Shown here: positions 20,708-30,408 of the stretch, piece by piece | Layout of the letters: every line of letters starts with the position of its first letter | Position numbering within the stretch: position 1 is the stretch's first letter | NCBI RefSeq assembly: GCF_943181435.1 | Contig: NZ_OW969598.1 | Location: 1,550,001-1,614,000 of the forward strand | Origin: Neisseria sp. Marseille-Q6792 | Lineage (GTDB): Bacteria > Pseudomonadota > Gammaproteobacteria > Burkholderiales > Neisseriaceae | Reading direction: 5' to 3' | Length of the DNA: 64,000 nt | Notes under the pieces: model-generated | The model's input: the letters and a program-made list of their open reading frames with translations, nothing else | The model's database searches: none | Told to the model about the DNA's origin: nothing | Made by a program: the position numbers and the translations under genes

Positions 20708-22732
20708 ATGAACGATATGACTTTATATTTGATAATTGCCCTTGTTCCGTTGGCAGGCTCGCTGATTGCGGGTTTGTTCGGCAACAAAATCGGACGTGCC
20801 GGCGCGCATACTGTGACGATACTCGGTGTCGCTGTATCTGCCGTGCTGTCGGCTTATGTGCTGTGGGGCTTTATCGACGGCAGCCGTGCTAAGTTTGACG
20901 AAAACGTCTATACCTGGCTGACAATGGGCGGTTTGGATTTCTCCGTCGGCTTCTTGGTCGATACGATGACGGCGATGATGATGGTCGTGGTAACGGGCGT
21001 GTCGTTGATGGTGCATATCTACACCATCGGTTATATGCACGATGAAAAAGTCGGCTACCAACGCTTCTTCAGCTATATTTCTTTGTTTACTTTCAGTATG
21101 TTGATGCTGATTATGAGCAACAACTTCATCCAGCTCTTCTTCGGCTGGGAAGCGGTGGGCTTGGTGTCGTATCTCTTGATCGGTTTCTATTTCAAACGTC
21201 CGAGCGCGACATTTGCCAACCTGAAAGCCTTTCTGATCAACCGTGTCGGCGACTTCGGCTTTTTGCTCGGTATCGGCTTGGTGCTTGCCTATTTCGGCGG
21301 CAGCCTGCGCTATCAAGATGTATTCGCTTATCTGCCTAATGTTCAGACGGCCACCATTCAATTGTTCCCCGGTGTGGAATGGTCTTTGATTACTGTAACC
21401 TGTTTGCTCCTGTTTGTCGGTGCGATGGGTAAATCGGCACAATTCCCGCTGCACGTCTGGCTGCCTGATTCGATGGAAGGCCCGACCCCGATTTCCGCAT
21501 TGATTCACGCCGCAACCATGGTTACGGCGGGTTTGTTTATGGTGTCGCGTATGTCGCCGATTTATGAGATGAGCAGCACTGCGCTGTCGGTCATCATGGT
21601 AATCGGTGCGATTACTGCTCTGTTTATGGGTTTCTTGGGCGTGATTCAAAACGACATCAAACGTGTGGTTGCGTATTCCACCCTGTCGCAACTGGGCTAC
21701 ATGACCGTGGCTCTGGGCGCGTCTGCCTATTCCGTAGCGATGTTCCATGTGATGACCCACGCTTTCTTTAAAGCCTTGTTGTTCTTGGCCGCAGGTAGCG
21801 CGATTATCGGTATGCATCACGACCAAGACATGCGCCACATGGGCAATCTGAAAAAATACATGCCGATTACTTGGCTGACCATGCTGATCGGTAACTTGTC
21901 GCTGATTGGTACGCCGTTCTTCTCCGGCTTCTATTCTAAAGATTCGATTATCGAAGCGGCGAAATACAGCACCCTGCCGGGCAGTGGCTTTGCTTATTTT
22001 GCGGTCCTCGCCAGCGTGTTTGTTACTGCGTTCTACGCGTTCCGCCAATACTTTATGGTGTTCCACGGCGAAGAGAAATGGCGCAGCCTGCCTGAGCATC
22101 ATGATGATCATCATAGCGAAGAACATCACGGCTTGGGCAAAAACGACAATCCGCACGAAAGCCCGCTGGTTGTTACCCTGCCGCTGATTTTGCTTGCCAT
22201 TCCGTCCGTCATCATCGGCTATGTTGCCATCGAGCCTATGCTTTACGGCGATTTCTTCAAAGATGTGATTTTCGTCAACACCGACGCGCATCCGACTATG
22301 CACATCATGAAAGAAGAATTCCACGGCGCATTGGCAATGGTGTCTCACAGCCTGCATTCGCCTGTACTCTACCTCGCTATTGCAGGTGTATTGAGCGCAT
22401 GGCTTTTGTACGTCAAACTGCCGCACCTGCCCGCCAAAATCGCGCAGGCGTTCCGTCCGATTTACGTTTTGTTTGAAAACAAATACTACCTTGACGCCCT
22501 GTATTTCAACGTTTTCGCCAAAGGCACGCGCGCATTGGGTACCTTCTTCTGGAAAGTCGGCGATACCGCCATTATCGACAACGGCATCGTTAACGGCTCC
22601 GCCAAACTGGTTGGCGCGATTGCCGCGCAAGTGCGTAAAGTCCAAACCGGCTTTATCTACACCTACGCCGCCGCTATGGTGTTCGGCGTATTGGTACTGC
22701 TCGGCATGACCTTCTGGGGATTGTTCCGATAA
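20708..22732 (+). CDS. nuoL: NADH-quinone oxidoreductase subunit L
   Basis: The distal antiporter-like proton-pumping subunit (ND5) with a long lateral C-terminal helix. In 674 residues the family blocks GWEAVGLVSYLLIGFY, SAQFPLHVWLPDSMEGPTP and the Lys-containing helices are evident. A histidine-rich loop (HHDDHHSEEHHG, near residue 465) precedes the C-terminal region; it is probably a local feature of this lineage and could bind metal, which is untested. Confidence 0.97.
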   Translation: MNDMTLYLIIALVPLAGSLIAGLFGNKIGRAGAHTVTILGVAVSAVLSAYVLWGFIDGSRAKFDENVYTWLTMGGLDFSVGFLVDTMTAMMMVVVTGVSLMVHIYTIGYMHDEKVGYQRFFSYISLFTFSMLMLIMSNNFIQLFFGWEAVGLVSYLLIGFYFKRPSATFANLKAFLINRVGDFGFLLGIGLVLAYFGGSLRYQDVFAYLPNVQTATIQLFPGVEWSLITVTCLLLFVGAMGKSAQFPLHVWLPDSMEGPTPISALIHAATMVTAGLFMVSRMSPIYEMSSTALSVIMVIGAITALFMGFLGVIQNDIKRVVAYSTLSQLGYMTVALGASAYSVAMFHVMTHAFFKALLFLAAGSAIIGMHHDQDMRHMGNLKKYMPITWLTMLIGNLSLIGTPFFSGFYSKDSIIEAAKYSTLPGSGFAYFAVLASVFVTAFYAFRQYFMVFHGEEKWRSLPEHHDDHHSEEHHGLGKNDNPHESPLVVTLPLILLAIPSVIIGYVAIEPMLYGDFFKDVIFVNTDAHPTMHIMKEEFHGALAMVSHSLHSPVLYLAIAGVLSAWLLYVKLPHLPAKIAQAFRPIYVLFENKYYLDALYFNVFAKGTRALGTFFWKVGDTAIIDNGIVNGSAKLVGAIAAQVRKVQTGFIYTYAAAMVFGVLVLLGMTFWGLFR

Positions 22733-22741
22733 GAATAAGGA

Positions 22742-22774
22742 TTCAGACGGCCTTAAACCTTCAGGCCGTCTGAA
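22742..22774. repeat. Inverted uptake-sequence pair between nuoL and nuoM
   Basis: Exact inverted copies (TTCAGACGGCC and GGCCGTCTGAA) lie in a 95-base gap within the operon; there is no T-run. Confidence 0.75.
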
Positions 22775-22827
22775 ACGAAGAAGTATCCACATAAACAGAT
22801 TTTTATTTTAACCACAGGTTAACCACT

Positions 22828-24324
22828 ATGTTTTCCAACTACCTACTCAGCTTGGCAATATGGATACCCATCGCCGCAGGCGTGCTGGTTTTGGCAACGG
22901 GGTCGGACAGCCGTGCGCCGCTTGCCCGCGTGCTCGCCTTTATGGGTGCGCTTGCCGGTTTCTTGGTAACGCTGCCCCTATTTACCGGTTTCGACCGTTT
23001 GAGCGGCGGCTATCAGTTTACCGAGTTCCACGAGTGGATTCCGCTGCTGAAAATCAACTATGCATTGGGCGTGGACGGTATTTCAGTGCTTTTTATCATC
23101 TTGAATGCGTTTATTACGCTGTTGGTGGTATTGGCCGGTTGGGAAGTCATTCAGAAACGTCCGGCGCAGTATATGGCGGCATTCCTGATGATGTCGGGTT
23201 TGATTAACGGTGCGTTTGCCGCGCAGGATGCGATTCTGTTTTATGTGTTCTTCGAGGGTATGCTGATTCCGCTGTACCTGATTATCGGGGTATGGGGTGG
23301 CCCGCGCCGCGTCTATGCGTCGGTCAAGCTGTTCCTCTATACGCTGATGGGTTCGCTCTTGATGCTGGTTGCCATGGTTTACCTGTACTATCAAACAGGC
23401 AGCTTCTCTATTGTCGATTTCCAAAACATCAAACAGATTCCATTGGGCGTACAACAGCTTTTGTTTGTGGCGTTCTTCCTGTCATTTGCCGTAAAAGTGC
23501 CGATGTTCCCCGTGCACACTTGGTTGCCGGATGCCCACGTTGAAGCGCCGACCGGCGGTTCGATGGTGTTGGCGGCGATTACGCTGAAACTGGGTGCGTA
23601 TGGTTTCTTGCGCTTTATCCTGCCGATTATGCCGGATGCGGCACGCTATTTTGCCCCCGTGATCATCGTATTGAGTCTGATTGCCGTAATTTATATCGGT
23701 ATGGTGGCTTTGGTGCAAACCGATATGAAGAAACTGGTGGCGTATTCGTCCATCAGCCATATGGGTTTTGTAACGCTTGGGATGTTTTTGTTTGTTGACG
23801 GGCAGTTGGACGACTGGGCGTTGAAAGGCGCGGTCATTCAGATGATTTCGCACGGCTTCGTGTCCGCCGCGATGTTTATGTGCATCGGTGTGATGTACGA
23901 CCGCCTGCACACGCGCAATATTGCCGATTATGGCGGCGTGGTCAATGTGATGCCTAAGTTTGCGACGTTTATGATGTTGTTCGGTATGGCCAATGCCGGT
24001 CTGCCTGCAACTTCCGGCTTCGTGGGCGAGTTTATGGTGATTATGGGTGCGGTTAAAGTGAATTTCTGGGTAGGTGCGTTGGCCGCCATGACCTTGATTT
24101 ACGGTGCGTCTTATACCCTGTGGATGTACAAACGCGTTATTTTTGGTGCGATCCACAATCCGCACGTTGCCGAAATGAAAGACATCAATTGCCGCGAATT
24201 TGCGATTTTGGCGATTTTGGCGGTTGCTGTATTGGGCATGGGTCTGTATCCGCAAGCGTTTATCGAAGTGGTGCATCAAGCGGCAAACGATTTGATTGCC
24301 CATGTGGCACAAAGCAAGATTTGA
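22828..24324 (+). CDS. nuoM: NADH-quinone oxidoreductase subunit M
   Basis: Antiporter-like proton-pumping subunit (ND4). It has 498 residues with about 14 hydrophobic segments. FFEGMLIPLYLIIGVWGG contains the key glutamate, and VPMFPVHTWLPDAHVEAPT and YSSISHMGFVTLG are hallmark blocks. nuoN starts nine bases after its stop with a GAGGTG site. Confidence 0.97.
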   Translation: MFSNYLLSLAIWIPIAAGVLVLATGSDSRAPLARVLAFMGALAGFLVTLPLFTGFDRLSGGYQFTEFHEWIPLLKINYALGVDGISVLFIILNAFITLLVVLAGWEVIQKRPAQYMAAFLMMSGLINGAFAAQDAILFYVFFEGMLIPLYLIIGVWGGPRRVYASVKLFLYTLMGSLLMLVAMVYLYYQTGSFSIVDFQNIKQIPLGVQQLLFVAFFLSFAVKVPMFPVHTWLPDAHVEAPTGGSMVLAAITLKLGAYGFLRFILPIMPDAARYFAPVIIVLSLIAVIYIGMVALVQTDMKKLVAYSSISHMGFVTLGMFLFVDGQLDDWALKGAVIQMISHGFVSAAMFMCIGVMYDRLHTRNIADYGGVVNVMPKFATFMMLFGMANAGLPATSGFVGEFMVIMGAVKVNFWVGALAAMTLIYGASYTLWMYKRVIFGAIHNPHVAEMKDINCREFAILAILAVAVLGMGLYPQAFIEVVHQAANDLIAHVAQSKI

Positions 24325-24333
24325 GGTGTGTAA

Positions 24334-25776
24334 ATGAACTGGTCTGATTTGAATTTAATGCCCGCCATGCCCGAAATCGTGCTGCTTGCGCTATTGGGTG
24401 TCGTATTGCTGGCAGACTTGTGGATTTGCGATAAAAACCGCTATTTAACCCATCTGATGAGTTTGGGAACGGTCATTGTCGTGGCCGTCACCCAATTGGC
24501 GGTATGGGAGCAGGGCAGTGTCGATGCCTTTCACGGTATGTATATTGCAGACGGCATGTCCCGTTTGGCAAAACTGGTGCTGTATGCACTGACGTTCGGT
24601 CTGTTTATTTACAGTAAACCGTACAACCAAGACCGCCAAATTTTTAAAGGCGAGTTTTACACCCTGTCATTGTTTGCCCTGTTGGGTATGAGCGTCATGG
24701 TCAGCTCGGCACATTTCCTGACTGCGTATATCGGTTTGGAATTGTTGTCTTTATCGCTGTACGCCATGATTGCCCTGCGCCGCGATTCCGGCCGCTCTGC
24801 CGAGGCCGCGCTGAAATACTTCGTATTGGGCGCGTTGGCCTCCGGTTTGCTGCTCTATGGTATTTCTATGGTTTACGGAGCCACCGGTTCTCTTGATTTT
24901 GCTTCCGTCTTGGCTTCTGCTTTCAATGAGCAGGCCAACGAGTGGTTGTTGAAATTGGGTATGGTGTTTATTGTGGTCGCCATTGCATTTAAATTGGGTG
25001 CGGTTCCATTCCATATGTGGGTACCCGATGTGTACGATGGCGCGCCAACCTCTGTTACCGCCTTTGTGGGTACGGCTCCGAAAATTGCCGCTGTCGTCTT
25101 TGCGTTCCGTATCCTTGTTACCGGTATGGGTACCATACATTCAGACTGGGCGCCGATGTTGGCCATTCTTGCCGTTGCATCTTTGGTAGTCGGTAACCTT
25201 GCCGCCATCATGCAAACCAATATCAAACGTATGCTTGCCTATTCTACCGTATCGCACATGGGCTTTATCCTGTTGGCGTTTATGGCAGGCGCAGTCGGCT
25301 TTACCGCTGGTTTGTATTACGCCATTACCTATGCTGTGATGGCAGCAGTCAGCTTCGGTGTGTTGATGGTATTGTCCACCAAAGACATTGAGTGTGAAAA
25401 CATTAAAGACCTCGCGGGTCTTAACCAACGCCATGCATGGTTTGCCTTCCTGATGTTGCTGTCTATGTTCTCCATGGCGGGTATTCCGCCGCTGATGGGT
25501 TTTTACGCCAAATTCGGCGTGATTATGGCACTCTTGAAACAAGGCCATGTTTGGTTGTCTGTATTTGCCGTCATCATGTCTCTGATTGGCGCGTTCTACT
25601 ACCTGCGCGTGGTCAAAGTCATCTACTTCGATGCACCTGACCATGACCAGCCGGTCGGCAGCAACTATGCCGCTAAATTTGTTCTGACGGTCAATGCCTT
25701 CTTGCTGCTCCTGTGGGGTATCATGCCGCAAACCGTTATCGACTGGTGTGCCAAGGCGCTGGAAAATACGCTGTAA
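24334..25776 (+). CDS. nuoN: NADH-quinone oxidoreductase subunit N
   Basis: Third antiporter-like proton-pumping subunit (ND2). The 480-residue protein has multiple helices with YIGLELLSLSLYAMIAL, GAVPFHMWVPDVYDGAPT and YSTVSHMGFILLAFMAG. It is the last complex I gene; the DUF2818 gene follows after 115 bases. Confidence 0.97.
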   Translation: MNWSDLNLMPAMPEIVLLALLGVVLLADLWICDKNRYLTHLMSLGTVIVVAVTQLAVWEQGSVDAFHGMYIADGMSRLAKLVLYALTFGLFIYSKPYNQDRQIFKGEFYTLSLFALLGMSVMVSSAHFLTAYIGLELLSLSLYAMIALRRDSGRSAEAALKYFVLGALASGLLLYGISMVYGATGSLDFASVLASAFNEQANEWLLKLGMVFIVVAIAFKLGAVPFHMWVPDVYDGAPTSVTAFVGTAPKIAAVVFAFRILVTGMGTIHSDWAPMLAILAVASLVVGNLAAIMQTNIKRMLAYSTVSHMGFILLAFMAGAVGFTAGLYYAITYAVMAAVSFGVLMVLSTKDIECENIKDLAGLNQRHAWFAFLMLLSMFSMAGIPPLMGFYAKFGVIMALLKQGHVWLSVFAVIMSLIGAFYYLRVVKVIYFDAPDHDQPVGSNYAAKFVLTVNAFLLLLWGIMPQTVIDWCAKALENTL

Positions 25777-25891
25777 TATTCGGTATCATCACGGCAGCCG
25801 TATCAGAGGTTGCCGTTTTATTTAAGGTTGCCGCCGTATTTCAGGCGGCATGGGAAACGGCTATGCCGTCTGAAAGCGGAGAAAGAAGATT

Positions 25892-26191
25892 ATGACCGCA
25901 TCTATGTACACACTCTTGCTGCTTGCCTTAATTTTTGCCAATGCTCCGTTTCTTACGGTCAGGCTGTTCGGTATTGTTCCGCTCAAGCGCAAACATTTCG
26001 GACATCACCTGATCGAGCTGGCGGCAGGTTTCGCACTGACCGCCATTCTTGCCTATATTCTCGAATCCCGTGCAGGATCGGTACACGATCAGGGTTGGGA
26101 GTTTTACGCCACAGTCGTCTGCCTGTACCTGATTTTTGCGTTTCCATGTTTTGTGTGGCGGTATTTCTGGCATACGCGCAACAGGGAATAG
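25892..26191 (+). CDS. DUF2818-family small membrane protein
   Basis: A 99-residue protein with three hydrophobic stretches (YTLLLLALIFANAPF, IELAAGFALTAILAYIL, FYATVVCLYLIFAFPCF) and basic ends. It matches the DUF2818 family, which in betaproteobacteria is typically found directly after nuoN, suggesting a link to complex I assembly or function; none is established here. ATG 25892 has a GGAGAAAGAAG site. Transcription ends at the following hairpin. Confidence 0.85.
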   Translation: MTASMYTLLLLALIFANAPFLTVRLFGIVPLKRKHFGHHLIELAAGFALTAILAYILESRAGSVHDQGWEFYATVVCLYLIFAFPCFVWRYFWHTRNRE

Positions 26192-26201
26192 GGTAACAAT
26201 A

Positions 26202-26231
26202 ATGCCGTCTGAAGCCTTGTTCAGACGGCAT
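26202..26231. terminator. Uptake-sequence hairpin between convergent genes
   Basis: Exact inverted uptake sequences with a short loop separate the end of the nuo operon from ispA, which points toward it. Probably bidirectional. Confidence 0.75.
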
Positions 26232-26243
26232 ATCCGAGTCTGC

Positions 26244-27140
26244 TCAGTATTTACGCGCAATCGTAAATTCGGCAAGTTGTCTGAGCCGTAATGCCTTATT
26301 GCCGAAGGGTTCGAGCAGCGAGACTGCTTCGTCGGTCAGTTGGTACGCGTATGCCCGCGCACCGTCCAAGCCCATCAGTTTTACATAAGTCGGCTTGTCG
26401 TTGTCTGCGTCTTTGCCCGCCGTCTTGCCTAAAGTCGCCGTGTCTGCCTCGCAGTCCAACACATCGTCGATGACTTGGAACGCCAGCCCCAGTTTTGCCG
26501 CATAATCGTCCAATACCGCCAGACTGTCTTCAGACAGATTCGGGCAAGACATCGCCCCCAATAAAACCGCGGCACGAATCAACGCCCCTGTTTTCAGGCT
26601 GTGCATCTGTTCCAAATCGGTTTGGGCCATCTGCTTGCCGACATTAGCCAAATCGATAGCCTGACCGCCCGCCATGCCCCTGCTTCCGCCTGCTTTTGCC
26701 AAAACCGACAACATCGCCAGCTGCCGCGAAGCAGGCAGGCCGGACGGACGCGCCAATACATCGAAGGCTTGGGTCTGTAAAGCATCGCCGACCAGTAGTG
26801 CGGTTGCTTCGCCATATTTCACATGGCAGGTTGGTTTGCCCCGGCGCAGGCTGTCGTTGTCCATTTCCGGCATATCGTCGTGAACCAACGAATAGGCATG
26901 GATCATTTCGATTGCCGCCATTGCCTGTTCTACTGCTTCATGCACGGCTTCGCCTAATTCCGAAGCTGCCAGAACCAGCATCGGCCGCAGACGTTTGCCT
27001 CCGTCCAAAGCCGCATAACGCATGGCTTCGTGCAGTGTGTGCGGTATTTCCCCCTCAGACGGCAAAAACCGTTCAAGCAGCAGCTCCGTTTGCGCCTGAG
27101 CCCTCTGTTGCCACGTCTTCAAATCATTCGTCGGATTCAA
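26244..27140 (-). CDS. ispA: Farnesyl diphosphate synthase (polyprenyl synthetase)
   Basis: Condenses isopentenyl diphosphate with dimethylallyl and geranyl diphosphate to make farnesyl diphosphate, the precursor of undecaprenyl carriers and quinone side chains. It has 298 residues with the first Asp-rich motif DDMPEMD at 88-94 and the second DDVLD at 225-229, plus GGKRLRP for substrate phosphate binding. Its start overlaps the xseB end by 17 bases, an arrangement common in proteobacteria. Confidence 0.96.
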   Translation of the reverse strand: MNPTNDLKTWQQRAQAQTELLLERFLPSEGEIPHTLHEAMRYAALDGGKRLRPMLVLAASELGEAVHEAVEQAMAAIEMIHAYSLVHDDMPEMDNDSLRRGKPTCHVKYGEATALLVGDALQTQAFDVLARPSGLPASRQLAMLSVLAKAGGSRGMAGGQAIDLANVGKQMAQTDLEQMHSLKTGALIRAAVLLGAMSCPNLSEDSLAVLDDYAAKLGLAFQVIDDVLDCEADTATLGKTAGKDADNDKPTYVKLMGLDGARAYAYQLTDEAVSLLEPFGNKALRLRQLAEFTIARKY

Positions 27141-27348
27141 GGTTTAACTCCTTCAGACCGTCTGTGTCTAAAACCTGTAGTTTTTGTTCGACTTGGGCCA
27201 ACTTGGTTTGGCAGTATCTGACCAGTTCGTTGCCTTCCTGATATGCCGCCAGTGCATCTTCCAACGGCATTTCCCCCTGCATGGACTGGGTCAGTGATTC
27301 AAGGCGCGACAGGGCCTCTTCAAACGATTTCGGAGTAATTTTCTTCAT
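27124..27348 (-). CDS. xseB: Exodeoxyribonuclease VII small subunit
   Basis: Small helical subunit that binds XseA to form exonuclease VII, which degrades single-stranded DNA. The 74-residue product has the family pattern [36 protein letters not shown]. The ATG at 27348 is favoured over an upstream in-frame codon at 27432 that reads through an uptake sequence. It is coupled with ispA downstream. Confidence 0.95.
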   Translation of the reverse strand: MKKITPKSFEEALSRLESLTQSMQGEMPLEDALAAYQEGNELVRYCQTKLAQVEQKLQVLDTDGLKELNLESDE

Positions 27349-27398
27349 GGTGTCGGGAGTTTCTGTAAAAACGGAATTGTAGCATTTCTGAAAACCGG

Positions 27399-27432
27399 AT
27401 GCCGTCTGAAACAGCAGGATTTCAGACGGCAT
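27399..27432. terminator. Uptake-sequence hairpin between rsgA and xseB
   Basis: Exact inverted uptake sequences with a short loop lie downstream of rsgA on the minus strand. Only a weak T-rich stretch follows, so termination is likely but not certain. Confidence 0.6.
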
Positions 27433-27459
27433 GGTTTTTGTCCTGCAAACGGCAAGAGG

Positions 27460-28326
27460 TTATTTGAGCAGATCGTCGGTAATACGTTGCAGGAAGGTCA
27501 GCCGTTCGGTGCGGATTTTACCGGTTTGCGCGGCAGCTTTGACGGCGCAGCCGGGTTCGGCGCGGTGGGTGCAGTTGTGGAAGCGGCATTGCCCGACGAG
27601 ATGGCTCAGGTCGGGGAAGTATTGCAGTAGGTCGGCGGCTTCGAGGTGGTGCAGGCCGAATTCTTGCAAACCGGGGGAGTCGATTAATTGGGTTTCTTCG
27701 TTTAAATCGTAAAGCTGGGCGTGGGTAGTGGTGTGTTTGCCGGAATCGAGCGCGGTGGAAATGTCGCCGGTGCGGGCGGTTTGGTTGCCCAGGAGGGCGT
27801 TGGTCAGGGTGGATTTGCCCATGCCGCTTTGTCCGAGCAGGATGTTGGTATGCCCTTGCAGGACGGGGCGCAGGATGTCGGCGTTTTCCAGCGCGCTGGT
27901 TTCGATGACGGGATAACCGAGCGTTTCGTAGAATTTAAGTTTTTCGCGCCAGAGGGCGGTTTCGGGCAGGTCGGCTTTGTTCAGGATGATGACGGCTTGG
28001 ATGCCCGCAGCTTCGGCGGCTAGGAGGGCGCGTTGCAACAAGGTTTCGCTGGGCGAGGGAACGGCGGCGGTAACGATAAGGAGCTGGGTAACATTCGCAG
28101 CGATAAGTTTGGTTTTCCAAGCGTCTTGGCGGTAGAGCAGGCTTTCGCGAGGGAGATAGTCTTCGATGACGGCCTGTTCGGCGTTGACGGTTTGGATATG
28201 CACGCGATCACCGCAGGCGAAATCCACCCGCTTTTTGCGCGTGCTGGCTTCGTAGGTTTTACCGTCGGGCGTACGCACGATGTAGCGGCGGCCGTAGCTG
28301 GTGATGATTTGGGCGGTATCGGTCAT
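27460..28326 (-). CDS. rsgA: Ribosome small-subunit GTPase RsgA
   Basis: Circularly permuted GTPase that checks late 30S assembly. It has 288 residues: an OB-fold N-terminus, then G4 NKAD (116-119) before G1 GQSGMGKS (165-172) and G3 DSPG (216-219), the permuted order. The C-terminal zinc motif has Cys247, His254 or His250, Cys252 and Cys260. The ATG at 28326 follows the end of the upstream ABC exporter gene by 63 bases containing one uptake sequence. Confidence 0.95.
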   Translation of the reverse strand: MTDTAQIITSYGRRYIVRTPDGKTYEASTRKKRVDFACGDRVHIQTVNAEQAVIEDYLPRESLLYRQDAWKTKLIAANVTQLLIVTAAVPSPSETLLQRALLAAEAAGIQAVIILNKADLPETALWREKLKFYETLGYPVIETSALENADILRPVLQGHTNILLGQSGMGKSTLTNALLGNQTARTGDISTALDSGKHTTTHAQLYDLNEETQLIDSPGLQEFGLHHLEAADLLQYFPDLSHLVGQCRFHNCTHRAEPGCAVKAAAQTGKIRTERLTFLQRITDDLLK

Positions 28327-28389
28327 GGTTTTGACAGGTAGGGGAATGGGAATGCCGTCTGAAAACGGTGATTTCCAGACAATAAGGTT

Positions 28390-30246
28390 TCAGTCATGCT
28401 GCCACTCGACATGCTCACTCAAGAAGCCGCCGCTTTGGTGTGCCCAAAGTTTGGCGTACAGGCCTTGTTTTTCGAGCAACTCGGTGTGGCTGCCTTCTTC
28501 GATGATGCGGCCTTTGTCCAAGACGATGAGGCGGTCCATTGCGGCGATGGTTGAGAGGCGGTGGGCAATGGCAATCACGGTCTTGCCGTCCATCATTTTG
28601 TCGAGGCTTTCTTGGATGGCGGCTTCGACTTCGGAGTCGAGCGCGCTGGTGGCTTCGTCAAGCAGCAGAATCGGCGCGTCTTTGAGCATGACGCGGGCGA
28701 TGGCGATACGCTGGCGTTGGCCGCCGGAGAGTTTCACGCCGCGTTCGCCGACGTGGGCATCATAGCCGCGCCGCCCTTTGGCGTCGGAAAGGTTGGGGAT
28801 GAAATCAGCGGCTTCGGCGCGTTCGGCTGCGGAAATCATTTCGGCATCAGTTGCATCGGGGCGGCCGTAAACGATGTTGTCGCGCACGGAACGGTGCAGC
28901 AGCGAGGTGTCTTGCGTGACCAAACCGATTTGGGCGCGCAGGCTTTCTTGGGTTACGCTGTCCACGGTTTGTCCGTCGATCGAAATCGTGCCGCTTTGCG
29001 GTTCGTAAAAACGCAGGAGCAGGTTGACGATGGTGGATTTGCCCGCGCCGCTGCGGCCGATCAAGCCGACTTTTTCGCCCGGGCGAATGGTCAGGTTGAA
29101 ACCGTTGAGCAGCGGTTTGCCTGCTTCGTAGGAGAAATCGACGTGTTCGAACTTGATTTCGCCTTGCGACACTTTCAACGGCAGGGCGTTCGGCTTGTCG
29201 AGGATGGTGTGCGGTTTGGACAGGGTTGCCATGCCGTCGCCGACGGTGCCGATGTTTTCAAACAAGCGGGCGGATTCCCACATGATGTATTGCGACAAAC
29301 CGTTGACGCGCAACGCCATGGCGGTAGCTGTAGCAACCGCGCCGACGCCGACTTGCCCGTGATACCAAAGCCAGATGCCCAGTGCGGTCGTGCCGGCGGT
29401 CAGCGAGCTGTTGACGATGAAGCTGCAGGTGTGCAGAAGCGTTGCCAAACGCATTTGGGCGTGTACCGTCACCATAAATTCTTCCATCGACTGCTTGGCG
29501 TAGGCCGCTTCGCGCGCGCCGTGGGAGAAGAGTTTGACGGTGGTGATGTTGGAATAGGCGTCGGTAATGCGGCCGGTCATCAGCGAGCGCGCATCCGCTT
29601 GACGCGCGGCGGTTTTGCCGAGCTTGGGAATCAGGAAACGCATAATCAGGGCAAATCCAATCATCCAGCCGATAAAGGGCAGCAGCAGCCAGCCGTCGAA
29701 CGAAATCAGAATCACGCCGGAAGTAATGAAATACACCAGCACATAAACAACCATGTCGGCAACCGTCATCACCACGTCGCGCAACGCCAGCGCGGTCTGC
29801 ATGACTTTGGCGGACACGCGTCCTGCAAATTCGTCCTGATAGAAGCCGAGGCTCTGCCCCAGCATCAGGCGGTGGAAATTCCAGCGCAGGCGCATGGGGA
29901 ACACGCCTTGCAGGGTTTGCAGGCGCACGTTGGACGCGAGGAAGGTCCAGAGGGCGAAAAACACCATCATCGCCGCCATCGCCGTCAACGCCCAGCCTTT
30001 TTCGGCAAACAGGGTCGCGGGCGTGTATTTGCCGAGCCAGTCCACGACTTTGCCCATAAATTGAAACAGCAGGGCTTCCATGATGCCGATGCCTGCGGTA
30101 AATGCCGCCAATACGGCAATCCATTTGCGCAAGCCCCTGATGTTGCTCCAGATAAACCGCCACAGTCCTTTTTCAGGCGTTTTCGGGGCGGCTTCGGGAT
30201 AGGGGTCGATTCGGGATTCGAACCAGGAAAATATTTTGTTTAACAT
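28390..30246 (-). CDS. ABC exporter, fused membrane and ATPase domains (MsbA-like)
   Basis: A type IV (MsbA/multidrug-like) half-transporter of 618 residues: six membrane helices in about residues 30-320, then an ATPase with Walker A GRSGAGKST near residue 400, signature LSGGQRQR, Walker B ILLLDEATSALD and H-loop AHRLST. It would work as a homodimer. Substrate is unknown; lipid A, drugs or peptides are all possible. The start at 30246 is preferred to 30291, which lies in an uptake-sequence repeat. A weak ribosome site precedes it. Confidence 0.9.
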   Translation of the reverse strand: MLNKIFSWFESRIDPYPEAAPKTPEKGLWRFIWSNIRGLRKWIAVLAAFTAGIGIMEALLFQFMGKVVDWLGKYTPATLFAEKGWALTAMAAMMVFFALWTFLASNVRLQTLQGVFPMRLRWNFHRLMLGQSLGFYQDEFAGRVSAKVMQTALALRDVVMTVADMVVYVLVYFITSGVILISFDGWLLLPFIGWMIGFALIMRFLIPKLGKTAARQADARSLMTGRITDAYSNITTVKLFSHGAREAAYAKQSMEEFMVTVHAQMRLATLLHTCSFIVNSSLTAGTTALGIWLWYHGQVGVGAVATATAMALRVNGLSQYIMWESARLFENIGTVGDGMATLSKPHTILDKPNALPLKVSQGEIKFEHVDFSYEAGKPLLNGFNLTIRPGEKVGLIGRSGAGKSTIVNLLLRFYEPQSGTISIDGQTVDSVTQESLRAQIGLVTQDTSLLHRSVRDNIVYGRPDATDAEMISAAERAEAADFIPNLSDAKGRRGYDAHVGERGVKLSGGQRQRIAIARVMLKDAPILLLDEATSALDSEVEAAIQESLDKMMDGKTVIAIAHRLSTIAAMDRLIVLDKGRIIEEGSHTELLEKQGLYAKLWAHQSGGFLSEHVEWQHD

Positions 30247-30270
30247 TGTTTTCGATTTCGGTAAAACAGT

Positions 30271-30302
30271 TTCAGACGGCATCAAACACAATGCCGTCTG
30301 AA
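30271..30302. repeat. Inverted uptake-sequence pair upstream of the ABC exporter
   Basis: Exact inverted uptake sequences lie 24 bases before the exporter start and after ruvA on the minus strand, so they may end ruvA transcription. Confidence 0.65.
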
Positions 30303-30408
30303 AGGAAGGACAATAACGCCATTTTACGGGAAAAGCCGTCGGGAAGACAGCGCGGGGCGGAAACGCAGGGTTTCGTCAGGGCAAACGCCGCGCCGCCTTT
30401 AGACGGCA

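Noticed and set aside
22080..22140. Histidine-rich stretch in NuoL considered as a separate metal-binding insertion
   Set aside because: It lies in a variable loop before the lateral helix; nothing shows it was inserted or functions separately.
20723..22792. A 689-codon open frame antisense to nuoL
   Set aside because: Its composition (very rich in His, Gln and Arg) is that of the reverse complement of a GC-rich membrane-protein gene, and nuoL is certain.
28561..30243. A 560-codon open frame antisense to the ABC exporter
   Set aside because: It mirrors the exporter's codon pattern; no domain is recognisable and the opposite strand has intact ABC motifs.
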